This document shows, in pieces, positions 24,847-44,846 of a stretch of DNA of 64,000 nucleotides. The DNA comes from Paracyclopina nana (Eukaryota; Arthropoda; Copepoda; Cyclopoida; Cyclopettidae), in the NCBI GenBank assembly GCA_019096065.1, contig JAGUCH010000007.1, positions 2,812,501 to 2,876,500 on the forward strand, given 5' to 3'. The position numbers and the translations under genes are program-made. The notes beneath the pieces were generated by a model. That model saw only the letters and a list, made by a program, of their open reading frames with translations, was not told the DNA's origin and did not search any database. Positions within the stretch are counted from its first letter, which is position 1. Each line of letters starts with the position of its first letter.

Positions 24847-26680
24847 TCGAGTGCCAGGGAAGAAATTCAATAGTTTTCCACCAAAAATTCAGCCAGCTTC
24901 TTGTTTTTTCTTCGTCTGCTGTTGTAGCTGCTTTTCCCGTTGTTGTTCTGCCTAACCTGCCCGGAGCCGGCACCGGCCGGCCAAGCTGGCTTCAAACATT
25001 GGGCCGGCTCTCCGCAAAGGGTGGGGCCCCACCCTCACTCTCCTCCCTTGCTTTGCCGCCCCTCCCCGGGGCGATCGCGTCCGCCCTGGTCTGCCCACGC
25101 GGCCCCACGTGTGTTTTCCCACCTCCATTTGGCGAAAAATGCGTACATAGTACATGACCATAAAGAGGTTGCGTTATACCTGATTACATTCTTTCGGAGC
25201 TTTACGGAACGCTCAAAATAGTTAAAGTACTATTATGTCGCGATTTTTAAAGCAATTAAAGTCATATTAATGCACCGATGCGTGTGGTATGCGTTAAGAG
25301 CTTCGATTAAATTCATCGAGATCCTGGAGTAAATCGCAAATTGACCTGCATTTCAAATAATGCTGCAGTTGATCATAAATACGGAGATGTATAAAATATG
25401 TACTTTCAGAGCCAATAATCCAAGTTTGAAGTTAGTGTTTATCAGAGCAATATAATCAACAGCTCTAGCGTCACTTGCTAGAGTTGAAGTTGGCTCCGTC
25501 CTAAACCTGCCCCCAGAAAAATTTCCTAGAAACCGGAATTTTTTGGGTGCATGCTCTAATATCGAATCCGAACAAAGTTTTAATCACGCTTTAGGGGAAG
25601 AGGTGGAATGTCGCATTCATGCAAAGTGAAAGGGCCGTGTTGCAAACATCTCAGTGGCGCCATCTATTGGCAAGACTCGTAACTTTGATGCGTCGGTATC
25701 AATGAAGCAGATACGGAGAGTCGACCTTAATTTGAGCCCCCGAAGCATTAATAGTTCCAGTCTCGCATGAAGGATGCATGGTGAAATTAAAAGTTTGTTT
25801 TTCCAAATGCTCTAATTTTCATTACAAGAGGGAGAGAGTGGTCTTCGAAGAATAGAGCGCGGTTTGGCCTTTTTCGGGTTTAGCGTGCACAACCAGTTTG
25901 ATTGACGTCATAGGAGCAGGCTGGCAGGGTGACAAACGAGCTAGATTTTATGGGCGTCTTCAAGAGCGACCAAACCTGTTAGGCGTCGTCTGCCTTTTGC
26001 CTCTGTTCAGCTTGGATTTTCGTTAGTTGAGTTTGAGCCATCGTGCGATTAACCCACACTCAGCACGATATGGCGGCCAAAATCAGAGCGCCTACCAGTA
26101 ATTATTCGCATTTTTATACTGTTTTTGCTACTTGCTGGCAAAGTCGACGCATATTTTAGAATTTTTCATTCAGTGCAGAGTTGCTTGGGAGATACTCGAT
26201 CCGCTCTTCAATGAAGTCAATCGAGTGTCGTGACGTCAATGGCCTCTCAGGGGCCGCATTCGGTGCAGAGCTTAGTGGCGATACTGGCCACCGCGTGCCT
26301 CGTTGAAGTTAGGCTCCCTTGTTAAGCAAAGAAACCTGTTGAGCTCCCAATAGCCCACTTGCCAGCCTAGCCAGCTCCAGCTTCTCAGTTGAGAGTCGGC
26401 GTTAAAGTAGCTAACAGCGCATCGCAATGGCCGCCATCATAAAAGCTCCATCTAGCACGCGTAATTATATCTCGTTTCCCATAAATGACAAGTTTTGCAA
26501 AGGCCACTGCACTTATGTAATCACCTTAAAAACAAAAGCCAAGAATGGGAAAGAATTATATAATTCCGTTTCATAAGGCTAGATGTTACGAGCGCGCTGG
26601 CCATTGCCCATTTGTTTACATTTATGGACAGGTTGTGCGCACTACTTTCGAATGCCGCAATGTTTTCTAAGCGTTGACAC
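24847..26680. other. Imp promoter and intergenic region upstream of EF-hand gene
   Basis: 24940-25130 is strongly GC-rich (CCGG/GGCC clusters), probably the Imp promoter or 5' UTR. The rest is non-coding. It contains a CTCF-like core with one mismatch at 25659-25670 (GCCATCTATTGG) and two related segments around 26071 and 26426 that each carry ATGGCGGCC or ATGGCCGCC. Confidence 0.5.
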
Positions 26681-26688
26681 TATAAAAG
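26681..26688 (+). promoter_or_regulatory. TATA box
   Basis: TATAAAAG about 87 bp before the first clear coding exon of the EF-hand gene. Spacing would put the transcription start near 26710. Confidence 0.5.
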
Positions 26689-26767
26689 CAGTTCTGCGTC
26701 AAAGGCTTGAAAGCATGGATTGGCGCGAATAATTGATGAACTAAAGGCATTGCTTCTTCGCGCTCAG

Positions 26768-27631
26768 GGTTGGCGCGTTCCGTGAGCAGGGACGATGACG
26801 TGAACGCTCAGAGGTTCCTAAGCAAGTTCCAGATCGAGAAGTTCAGGTACATGTTCGACAACTTCTTCGACAACGCCAACAAGGATGGCATGTTGCAAAA
26901 GGATGACATCTCCGCCCTGCTCGAGAAGCTCCGCTCCTACTGCGGCTACGCCAAGGACGACGAGCGCTACCTCAAGATGGTCGACGTGATGTGGGCCTTC
27001 TACGGTTGCCTCATGGACCAGGTGAGGACCGAGAAGAGGGCCTCGGCTCAGGCCGTGGGCTTCGCCACGTGGGACGAGGCGCTCAAGCCCTACGAGATCT
27101 GCGTGGACAACATCACCATGAACCAGTGGCTTAACATGTGGGGCAGGCTATGCAGGGGCGCCGCCGGCATTTCGGGCTTCCCCATTTGGGTCCAGCTTTT
27201 GGCCCACGTCTTTTTCGACACCATCGACCGAGACGGTAACGATTGGCGAATTTCTCAAACTAATTGACGCTAACCGTTGAACAATATTGAACAGGGGACG
27301 GGGAGATCATTTTCGAGGAGATGAAGAACTACTACAGAGGAGTGACTGGCGTGCCCGAGGATCAATTGGACAAAATTGCTCGCGAAGGCTACAGGGCCAT
27401 GACTGCCGTAATTTGCTGCAAAGCATTTGTATTTGCCGATGCATCATTTTTCCTTTTTTTTGCCCCCAGAACGGTAACTACAAGCTGAACCGGGAGAACT
27501 ACTTGTTCTGCTTCGCCAACTTTCTGCTGGGCAGAGGCATCTACGGGCCCGGCAAGTACATCTTCGGCGTCTTCGACAACAGCGACATCGATCAGACCTT
27601 CAAAGTCAAGTACAACGAGGACGACGAGTGA
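26768..27631 (+). CDS. EF-hand calcium-binding protein, sarcoplasmic/calexcitin-like; start unresolved
   Basis: Cytosolic Ca2+-binding protein. Exons 26768-27235, 27295-27407 and 27470-27631 give about 246 residues. EF-hand 1 loop is 'NANKDGMLQKDD'. A canonical loop 'DRDGDGEIIFEE' spans the first intron. A degenerate C-terminal loop reads 'TANGNYKLNREN', and the end 'GPGKYIFGVFDNSD' resembles the [YH][LI]FG tail of SCP and calexcitin proteins as I recall them. The first exon follows a CTCAG acceptor and begins mid-codon, so an upstream exon must supply the ATG; I could not locate it. Without an intron there, only short upstream frames (ATG at 26715 and 26732) precede it. Family is clear, subfamily is not. 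Confidence 0.8.
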
Positions 27632-27734
27632 CTTCGTTCCATGCATGCATGTACATAGGTCGCGCTAAAGATAGGTTGTGATATTCTCTTCGAAACTACT
27701 TTTACGAATACATTGACGATTGAACCCTTTATTT

Positions 27735-28619
27735 TCACGCCTTGTTCTTGGCGAGCGCCGTTTTGTAAAAGTTGCCGAACATGGCCGCCCCTTCTCCGTT
27801 GGCCCTCTCGTAGTTGGGGATGCGCGAGGAGCATCGCTTGAACCAGTCCTTGATCTCCGCGGGGAGGTCGGGGTACAGGCCGGTCTCCATGAGGGTGGCG
27901 GTGGTGGCGAGGAAGACCACGTCCGCCAGGGTCATGTGGTCGGTGCCGGCGATGTAGCCCGTGGGCTTGAGCATGTCGCGCACCCATGCCACGGCCTCCT
28001 TCATCTTGTCCATGGCGGCGGAGGCGACCTCTTTTTGCCCACCAAAAATCACCGGAGCCTGTTCGGATGGAAGGCGAATGGTAAATCCGTGGAGGGGCGA
28101 GCGATAGCTTATCTTGTCAAGGCTGACAACGGAAAGCGTAAGCCGCAATCATGGTTCTGACGATGCGGCGTTCATCTGCGCATCGCAATTGCGAAAAGCG
28201 TAAAATGCGCGATACTTACGGCGCAGCCAATCAAGGCCTGGTAGTAGGTTCCGCCGTCAAAGAAAAGCCTGTGATCGATCACGGCTCTCGCCTTGGGATC
28301 AGCCGGGTACAGCTTGGTCTCCCGCCCGTACGCGTTGCACAAATACATCGCGATGGGTCGGCTTTCGTTCAACGCCAAATCGCCGTCGCGCAACACGGGC
28401 ACATTGTGGTACGGGTTGAGCTGAAATCAAGGGTAAGCATCGATGCGTCGCTTAATGCTCAATAATTCATACCTTGAGAAATTCGGGCGTCTTGCAATCA
28501 CCGGCTCGCGGATTGGTTGGAATCACCTCGTATTCCAGGCCCAAAGCTTCGCAAGCGAGGAAAACGATCCTGCAAGGATTGGAGGGCGGGACGCCGTAAA
28601 TCTTCAGCTTTTCCGGCAT
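27735..28619 (-). CDS. Glutathione S-transferase, insect delta/epsilon type
   Basis: Cytosolic GST conjugating glutathione to electrophiles. Three phase-0 exons: 28619-28473, 28420-28220 and 28058-27735, 223 residues. The N-terminal thioredoxin-like domain begins 'KLKIYGVPPSNPCRIVF', with Ser in the position used as catalytic residue by this class, then 'NPYHNVPVLRDGDLALNES' with the cis-Pro and glutathione-contacting Glu-Ser. The all-helical C-terminal domain includes 'YIAGTDHMTLADVVFLAT'. The stop codon is followed one base later by AATAAA (27728-27733), so the 3' UTR is very short. It converges on the EF-hand gene with about 100 bp between stops. Confidence 0.92.
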
Positions 28620-29620
28620 CGCGACGTGATGATTGCTACCGATTCGCGACGGGAATGATGCGCGTTTGGCACAAACCACGAGTTTTTATAGCGGTTTACG
28701 CAGTGGTTCAAGGTGGCCGACCGTAGCCAAGTACGAACTCAATGATCTGCGCACGTACTGTAAGACACCTTATCTGACGGTTCGTACTCTCTCACCCCAA
28801 ATACGCCAATAACGCCACTCCGCGAAAATCACGTTTGTATGGCGCAACTTTCGTTAGTGCACGCGGCGCGGCACGCAATAATAAGCCATCAACCAAATGG
28901 CTGAAAGGTTTCGTCCCGCTGATTAGCTGTCCATTTTCACCCCTCTAGCCTTTCTTTTGCTAAAAAAAGATGCAATACCGCACCAAAACAGCAAATTCAT
29001 TCTCTAGGCGGTAATTAATCTTTGAAAAACTGCTGAAATAAGATTGCCGCATGACAGTTTGGCCTTCAACTCTGCTGTTTTGCTCTTCAGCCAATAAGCT
29101 CCTCTTTTCAACTAGAATCTCATAATTTTGGTTGCATTCATTCCTCATTGAAGCAAGTAGCAGATAAGTATTTAGGCAATAATCAGTATGCTTTTCTGTT
29201 CTGGAAAGTCTGGGTGCAAGATCTTTGCATGGTTAATTTCATTGTTGTAAATTGCTACATTTGTAAGTTGTATTAATGGCCTCAAAATAAAGGCTCTTTT
29301 GGTGATCTCTATTTGGCTAAACGGCGCTTGTTAATCATAATTACGTGGTTGTCAACTTACTGCATCAAATCAGAGCAGTAGATTTTGATGAGAGTATCTC
29401 GTTCTCAACAACAGCAGAACTTTTTTGGGAGAAAATAAAGACCTTCATTTTGATAAGTAGTACGTTCTCAAAACTCAGTTCGCAAAAACAGCCTGAAGGC
29501 GGCCGGTCGGCCTACGGTAGCGACATCTACCCATTTTTGTTCCACCGTTGATTATATCTTTTATTACGTATTTGGTAATTTTACCGAGAAACCATGAACA
29601 CCTCTTTCGTTCCAATCGGA
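28620..29620. other. GST promoter and intergenic sequence
   Basis: Non-coding. No open frame with family resemblance. The right end borders the inverted-end element. Confidence 0.5.
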
Positions 29621-31343
29621 TGGAACGAGTTTCAGCTTGGCTTGAAAGCTTGAAGCTAAAACCCAGCTTGAGCTACATAAGCAAAAAGCTTGGGATCGCT
29701 CGAACCAAATTTTGAAAAGCTTGAAAAAGCTTGAAGCCCAAAATATGCAAAGCTTGAAAAAGCTTGACACCAAATTTCAAAACTTAATCCATTTTTAATC
29801 AAAACAAAAAAGGGCTGATTTTAAAATTAACAATTATGTGAGGGAGTGAAGTACTTAAATCTAAGTTAAAGCTATTTCTGTCATTTATTGCCCTTTTGGG
29901 GTAATTTTGTCAAATCTGATCCCCACCAGAACGATAAGTGTGAATAACGGCTATATGACTTGAAGTTATGTCTACCTTTTAACAGACGTTTGAAAAATGC
30001 TCCAGTAACATATACCATAGATTTTGAAAAAATAACGTTAAGTTAAATGACCATTAGATAAACTTTAAATGAGCCTTTATTCCACAATTTTGATGACTTT
30101 AAATAACAATTGAGTTTAGATTTGAAATATGAATAACCCAACGTTAAATTACAGTTTTTAATCACATTAAGAGACATTATACTTGACTAAGAAAACGCTA
30201 GAAGAAGAATTTAAAATGATTGTAGTCTTTTGTAACTGTTATTTAAAGGTTGCATATTGCCTGTAGAAGACAAGTTTTGGAAGTGAACTTCCAAAACTTA
30301 AACCAATAGAATATGTGGACACTTTATGAAGTCCTGCCTTTATTCTCATAAGTTATCGAATTAGGTTTATAGATAACTCTAGGAAATGGTTGATATGCTT
30401 AAAAGTAAGTTTTAAAGACTCAATCTTTTGACAATTGACAATTGTATTAGCCATTTTTAGTTTATTTTTGTTTAATAAGTAATATAAGTAATATAATTTC
30501 TTTGTCACACTATTTAAAATGAAGGAACAGCTTTTTCAACAATGTTCATGAATCATTTGTTGGCCAATATTAATTGAAATGAGCATCTTATCATTATTTC
30601 TTATTGCAGAATCAATGCATGACTCTCAGCGCCATCTCTTATTAATTTTGAAAACTATTTTTGTAAAGTTTGTTTAATGGTAAATTCATGGTTAATGATG
30701 GTAACATAATGAGTAAACTTTTCTCTTTTTTTTGTTTGAAAAGAGCACTTTTTCAAGAAAAAAAGGTTAGATAATCCTGCCTTTATATAACAGTTTCATT
30801 TTTTAATTATAAGCATTTTGGTTCGGCAAAAATCAGAAATTCTCAAAAGTTATTTAAGGACATTAATTTGTAAGTTACTCAAAGTAATGTAAAGGTAAAA
30901 TTTTAAAGGGTATTTAACAGTAGTGTTACTTTACCTTTCATAACAGTAATTAATAGTAATTTAAAGCAGATTTTAAAAGTTTGTTTCACGGCTTTTTAAC
31001 TTCAGTTAAATAACTTTTCTAAAATGTAACATAACGCTTCAGAGCAAAAGGTTTAATGATGATTATTTTAAATTACGTTAAATAACAATTATGTACCGTT
31101 TCAAACTAATGGGTAAATAACTGTAACTTAATCTTACGTTATTTTTCAAATATTCTGGTGGGGATGACTAATCGCCATTTTTTATGTTAAAATACTAAAA
31201 ATGTGAAAAGCTTGAAAAAAGCTTGAAATGTGAAATTTTGAGCTTGAAAAAGCTTGATAATAATTTTCAAAAGCTTGGGATCGCTTGAACACTTTTCAAA
31301 AAGCTTGAAGCTTGATCAAGCTGAAAATTTCCGGCTCGTTCCA
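29621..31343. mobile_element. AT-rich element with inverted ends and AAGCTTG arrays
   Basis: About 1.7 kb. It begins TGGAACGAGTTTCAGCTTG and ends with the inverse CAAGCTGAAA...CTCGTTCCA. A 13-nt inverted match (ATCCCCACCAGAA at 29919-29931 and its complement at 31153-31165) lies further in. Each end holds a cluster of six AAGCTTG motifs, many as AAAAAGCTTGAA; the stretch 'aagcttgggatcgct' also recurs as a direct repeat at both ends. No transposase frame is present, so it would be non-autonomous. An additional TCGTTCCA at 29607-29614 lies just outside the left end. I see no convincing target-site duplication. Confidence 0.6.
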
Positions 31344-31868
31344 TCACTAATTATTGCTTTAGTTTGAGCCAGGTCAGCTGTTGTTGAGAGCGAGGTACTC
31401 TCATCAAAATCTTGGGCTCTAGTTCTGTTCATCAAAATATACAGCTCGATTCTTAAAGAGCCTGTTTGCAGTGAAAAAAGCCTCAAATTCTGCATGGGTC
31501 AGTGGTCACGTGCGGGAAGCACTTTAGCGTGTACTTTGCTCGTAGTGAACTTGTTGTAGTATTTTTGACAGTTTGGTGCCATAAAAGATGAAGAATAGCT
31601 AATCTCAAGTAAACAGTCTTTATGATATCCTAAGCAAAAACCGGTTTTCGGTCTAGAAACAGCTCTATTCTTTCACTCGCATCTGCCGGTCTCAACTGTG
31701 CGTAGCACACTGATTTTGAAACATCAGCTGACATCTTTTTTTATATTAGCTCTACATCAACAAGTGAGTACACGTTTTTGAACCTCCCTATACCTGTTAT
31801 GCCCGCTTGAAGGGAAAATCTGGTTTCAAAGAATGATGTAGGAGTTGTGGTAAGATCTGCTCCCAAAA

Positions 31869-41091
<9,223 letters not shown>

Positions 41092-41092
41092 G

Positions 41093-41098
41093 AATAAA
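41093..41098 (+). terminator. Poly(A) signal of AGXT
   Basis: AATAAA, one base after the TGA stop at 41089-41091. Confidence 0.7.
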
Positions 41099-42383
41099 CT
41101 GCTGGCTTTGAGGGGCTTTCCTCCATTTCCGTCTCCCTCATTTCATTTGCATTCAAACGCCATAATTAAAGCCGCATGCACTGCTGCAGGCGCAGTTTCT
41201 GTTTTTGATAAGCCACAATCATACACTAATGCTGTGTTCATCTGTAAAATTGCGTTTTACTTAAGCCTCCTATTTTAGTACTGATCATTTTTACTCACTT
41301 TTGATAGCTTTAAGTAAACCACTTTTCCCACATGAGTTTGAAGTGTTTTGATTAATCAGAAGTACGAAAACTTAGGCATTTAATTTAAGGATGCCGTACG
41401 ATTTTAAGAAAACGAGGCATAGGTGAACACCCCATAAAGCTGGCTATTTTTACGCAGAGCATGTTGGTGGTTACTCAGCTAAACTGCACTCATAAGATTG
41501 TCTTATCCCATGTTGTTGCTGACTTGCTCCTCTTATTTTAGGAGGGAAGCTTGTGGCTAAGCACTACATGTGCTTTGATCAAGACTGAGCCTTCACTAAG
41601 ATAGTCGTCAACACCCTTGAGCTTCTTGCGAAAGCTGTGCTACATCCACTGTGTCTATTGTTCAAGTGGTGGCTCAGATAAAAACAGTTGGAAACAGCCC
41701 TCTAATTTTGCATGTCGAGAGGGCCTTTTATGCTAAAATGTACATATGCAACTTTTTACTGCGAAAGTAGATGAGATTCCATCCCTTTTCTTGTAGCGTT
41801 TTGCCAACTTTTCTCTCATATTTTCTTTCAGCAACTTTTACCCACATTTCCCGCTACAATTCTTTCAAAAAACACGAGAGGACCTTGAAATGGATCGAGT
41901 CTATTTTTATTCAGCATAAAGCATTGGTGCTACGGTCAGACAGTTGGAATTCGTCCTGAATATCTTTTCGTCGTGCTGCAAATACTTGGAATACTAAGCG
42001 GGACTTTTTCGTGGCTCTTGCGCCTCAGTGTGCATGCAGTACATTCAAATGACCCAAAAACTACTATACTGTGCATGGCCTTTCTCTTTGTAGTACAACG
42101 AGTGCCACCAAAGGCTTTCTCACAGCCACCCAGCAGCCACCATCTTACTGCACTTGGCTTGTGCAAGTTTGGCCCTTAATTTGCGGTGGCGGCCTTCAAC
42201 TGAGCTTTTCGATTCTGTGCGAATTGGCATATATTGCGGCCGGCAGCAAAGTAAGTGCTACATGCAACATATTAGGCCGTGGCAAGCCACCAGATTGTCC
42301 TTTGCTACGAAAGGCCACTAGTTGCTGGTGTCAGCAGCTGCTCAGAAACTTTCTTCTTCCATCATTAGATAAGTGGCTTGAAA
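41099..42383. other. Intergenic region AGXT - SLC38
   Basis: Non-coding; no open frame with family features. The promoter of the transporter gene should lie at its right end, but I see no clear core element. Confidence 0.45.
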
Positions 42384-44569
42384 ATGCCTCCAACTGCTGA
42401 CGAGAAGACTTACATCCTCCAAGGGGAGACTGCTGCTTCTTGCAACGAGGTGAGAGATCCGATTTCATTCTGCTGTTTTCTCCAAAAATCACTTACGAAA
42501 GGAAGTGATAAATGAAAGCCGTTTTTTCAGGAGGACCAATCAGACTCGAAGAAGAGGGACGATGAGGCTTCTTCCCTATCCACTGCAGCTTTTAATTACA
42601 TCAATTCCATTATAGGATCAGGCATAATTGGTGGGTGTGCTCATGATGCATGTCCCAGAAGGGCTCATCTCATGAGCTTTAGAGCTAGAAATAAGTCACT
42701 TTTGAGGAAATGCTGCTATAATCTGTTTCAGCCATGCCGTTTGCTCTGAGGCAGGCTGGTGTGGGCCTCGGGACTCTTATCCTCGTTCTCATCGCTGTCA
42801 TCACGGATTATTCACTGATCCTCATGGTGAGAGGCGGACAGCTGTCTGATTCCACCTCTTACCAGGTAAACTATGCCAGATATTGCCTTTTCTTCAATTT
42901 GAGCTTTTTTACGCTGAATCAGCTAGTAAAGTGAGCTTATCCATATTTAGGGCATGGTACGAGAGGCCTTTGGAAGAGGTGGCTACGCCGTGATTTCCTT
43001 GATACAGTTCATCTACCCGTTCATAGGTAAAGAATAGCACTGATTTCCCAGCTGCTTATGTATTATACGAGCGGCGGTTAAGCCAAAAGTAGTACATTCT
43101 TTTGGCAGAGCAGCAGATCTCGCGAGGAATTCCAATTCAATCCTTTGAAACGAAGGCTGTAAATCTTCAAAGACAAAAAGGAAAGCCTGAGCTTGGCGAG
43201 CTGGAAGAAGTAGCAATTCATATCGGAGTAATTACGTTAATTACACTTTACAGCCATGGTGAGCTATAATGTGATTGTGGGGGATACCATGACCAGAGTG
43301 GTCATTCGAGTTTTGGTGGGAGCTGGAACTGTGGAATCTCCTTTCCTAAGTCGTGAGTTTGTTTCATTAGTCACGACCCTTCTTGTGACCCTTCCACTTA
43401 GCCTCTATCGGTAAGCCCATAAATTGTACGAGCCCACTGACAAGCATAGTAATGTCACCACTTCACGACGCGCAGGGATATTGGAAAACTGGCAAAAAGC
43501 AGCATGGTCAGCATGCTCTTCATCTTGTTCATCTTGGTCTCGGTGTTCATCCGCATTGGCAGGTTCCAGAAGTTGATGTGAGCTGCTCGCGTTGTTTTGA
43601 CAAATAACTTTGTACAATAACCAATTACCTTATATAGCCCTCCAACTGAAGACGCTTGGGAAATCGCAAACTTTTCGGGAGCTTTCTCAGCCATATCCAT
43701 CACGACGTTTGGTACATTTAATATAGTATATACGCTCAACTAACAGCTAGGTACAACAAGCAGAAATCTTCCAGCCTTTATGTGCCACCACAACACATTT
43801 CTGCTCTACTGCTCGATTGACAACAAATCTTTGGCCAAGTGGAACAAAGTTACGCACGCTTCCATCGTCATCTCTTTTGTGACCATAATTCTGATGGCAT
43901 TTGGAGGCTACGCGACCTTCACTGGCCAAGTTCAAGGCAAGCAAGAAAGCAGACATATGCTGCGAGCAATCTTTACAGAGAATATTTCACATAGGAGATC
44001 TGCTTAACAACTATTGTTGGGCGGATGATCTGATGAATGTATCAAGGCTTTTCTTTTCAATCACCATTTTACTGACGTATCCAATTGAATGCTTTGTGGT
44101 GAGGGAAGTGGTGCTCAATGTCCTGGGCATGGAGCAAGACAAAATGGGCCAAGCCGCCCATTCTGCACTCACAATCTCGATTGTTTTGACGGCTTACCTT
44201 CTCTCCCTGATTACAAATTGCCTCGGAACTGTCCTTGAGATCAACGTAAGAAAGGCCAACTTTTTTTTGCGGCAATCTGAATGGTAATCTCTTATAGGGT
44301 CTTGTGGCTGCCATTCCCTTGGCCTTTATCATTCCGGCTTTGAGCTACTTAAAGCTAGAAGAAGGGCCACTAATGTCCAAGAAGAAAGGCCCTGCCATTC
44401 TGTTAGCCATTTTTGGCATATCAGTGACCATGCTTGGCATTGCCCTCTTGGTGACAAAAGTGAGTGCCATTATGATTTGGAAAGCAATATTAGTTAATCA
44501 TTCATGCTACATTTTTTCAAGGGAGCTGATAACTGCCAGGATATACATGACATGAATTATTGCCAATGA
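42384..44569 (+). CDS. SLC38A11: Neutral amino-acid transporter, SLC38A11-like
   Basis: Multi-pass membrane transporter of the amino acid/auxin permease family, probably coupled to Na+. Eleven exons join in phase: 42384-42449, 42531-42630, 42732-42865, 42951-43026, 43254-43410, 43476-43577, 43638-43711, 43775-43936, 43995-44245, 44298-44459 and 44522-44569, 443 residues. The first helix carries 'NYINSIIGSGIIGAMPFAL' and later stretches are 'PLSLYRDIGKLAK', 'AFMCHHNTFLLY', 'GDLLNNYCWADDL', 'LTYPIECFVVREV' and 'FIIPALSYLKL'. The last exon ends 'DIHDMNYCQ'. The intron at 43937-43994 begins GC rather than GT. Subfamily assignment rests on remembered SLC38A11 sequence; substrate is not known. Confidence 0.9.
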
Positions 44570-44846
44570 ATACACTATATCTTATAATGTATTATTGTGC
44601 GCATAACCGATCATTTCCAAATCACACATATCTTGCATATTCTACATGTATCTGTTTCTGAAATACAATTCCGAAAACCAGGCCAGAAAATGTCTTCAAG
44701 TTTTTCCTGTTTGTCCAGTTCATTCAGCATTAAAAATGTAGCTTGACAACTGCATCGATATCAGTCTGCAGCATTGCGTTCGCGCCATCATCATAATCGT
44801 AAGAAAACGTGACTCTTCCTCATCGCTACACCACAACATCATCATT

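Noticed and set aside
43353..43370. An apparent 18-nt GT-AG intron in the SLC38 gene
   Set aside because: Too short to splice, and the read-through frame gives the expected family sequence before 'LPLSLYR'.
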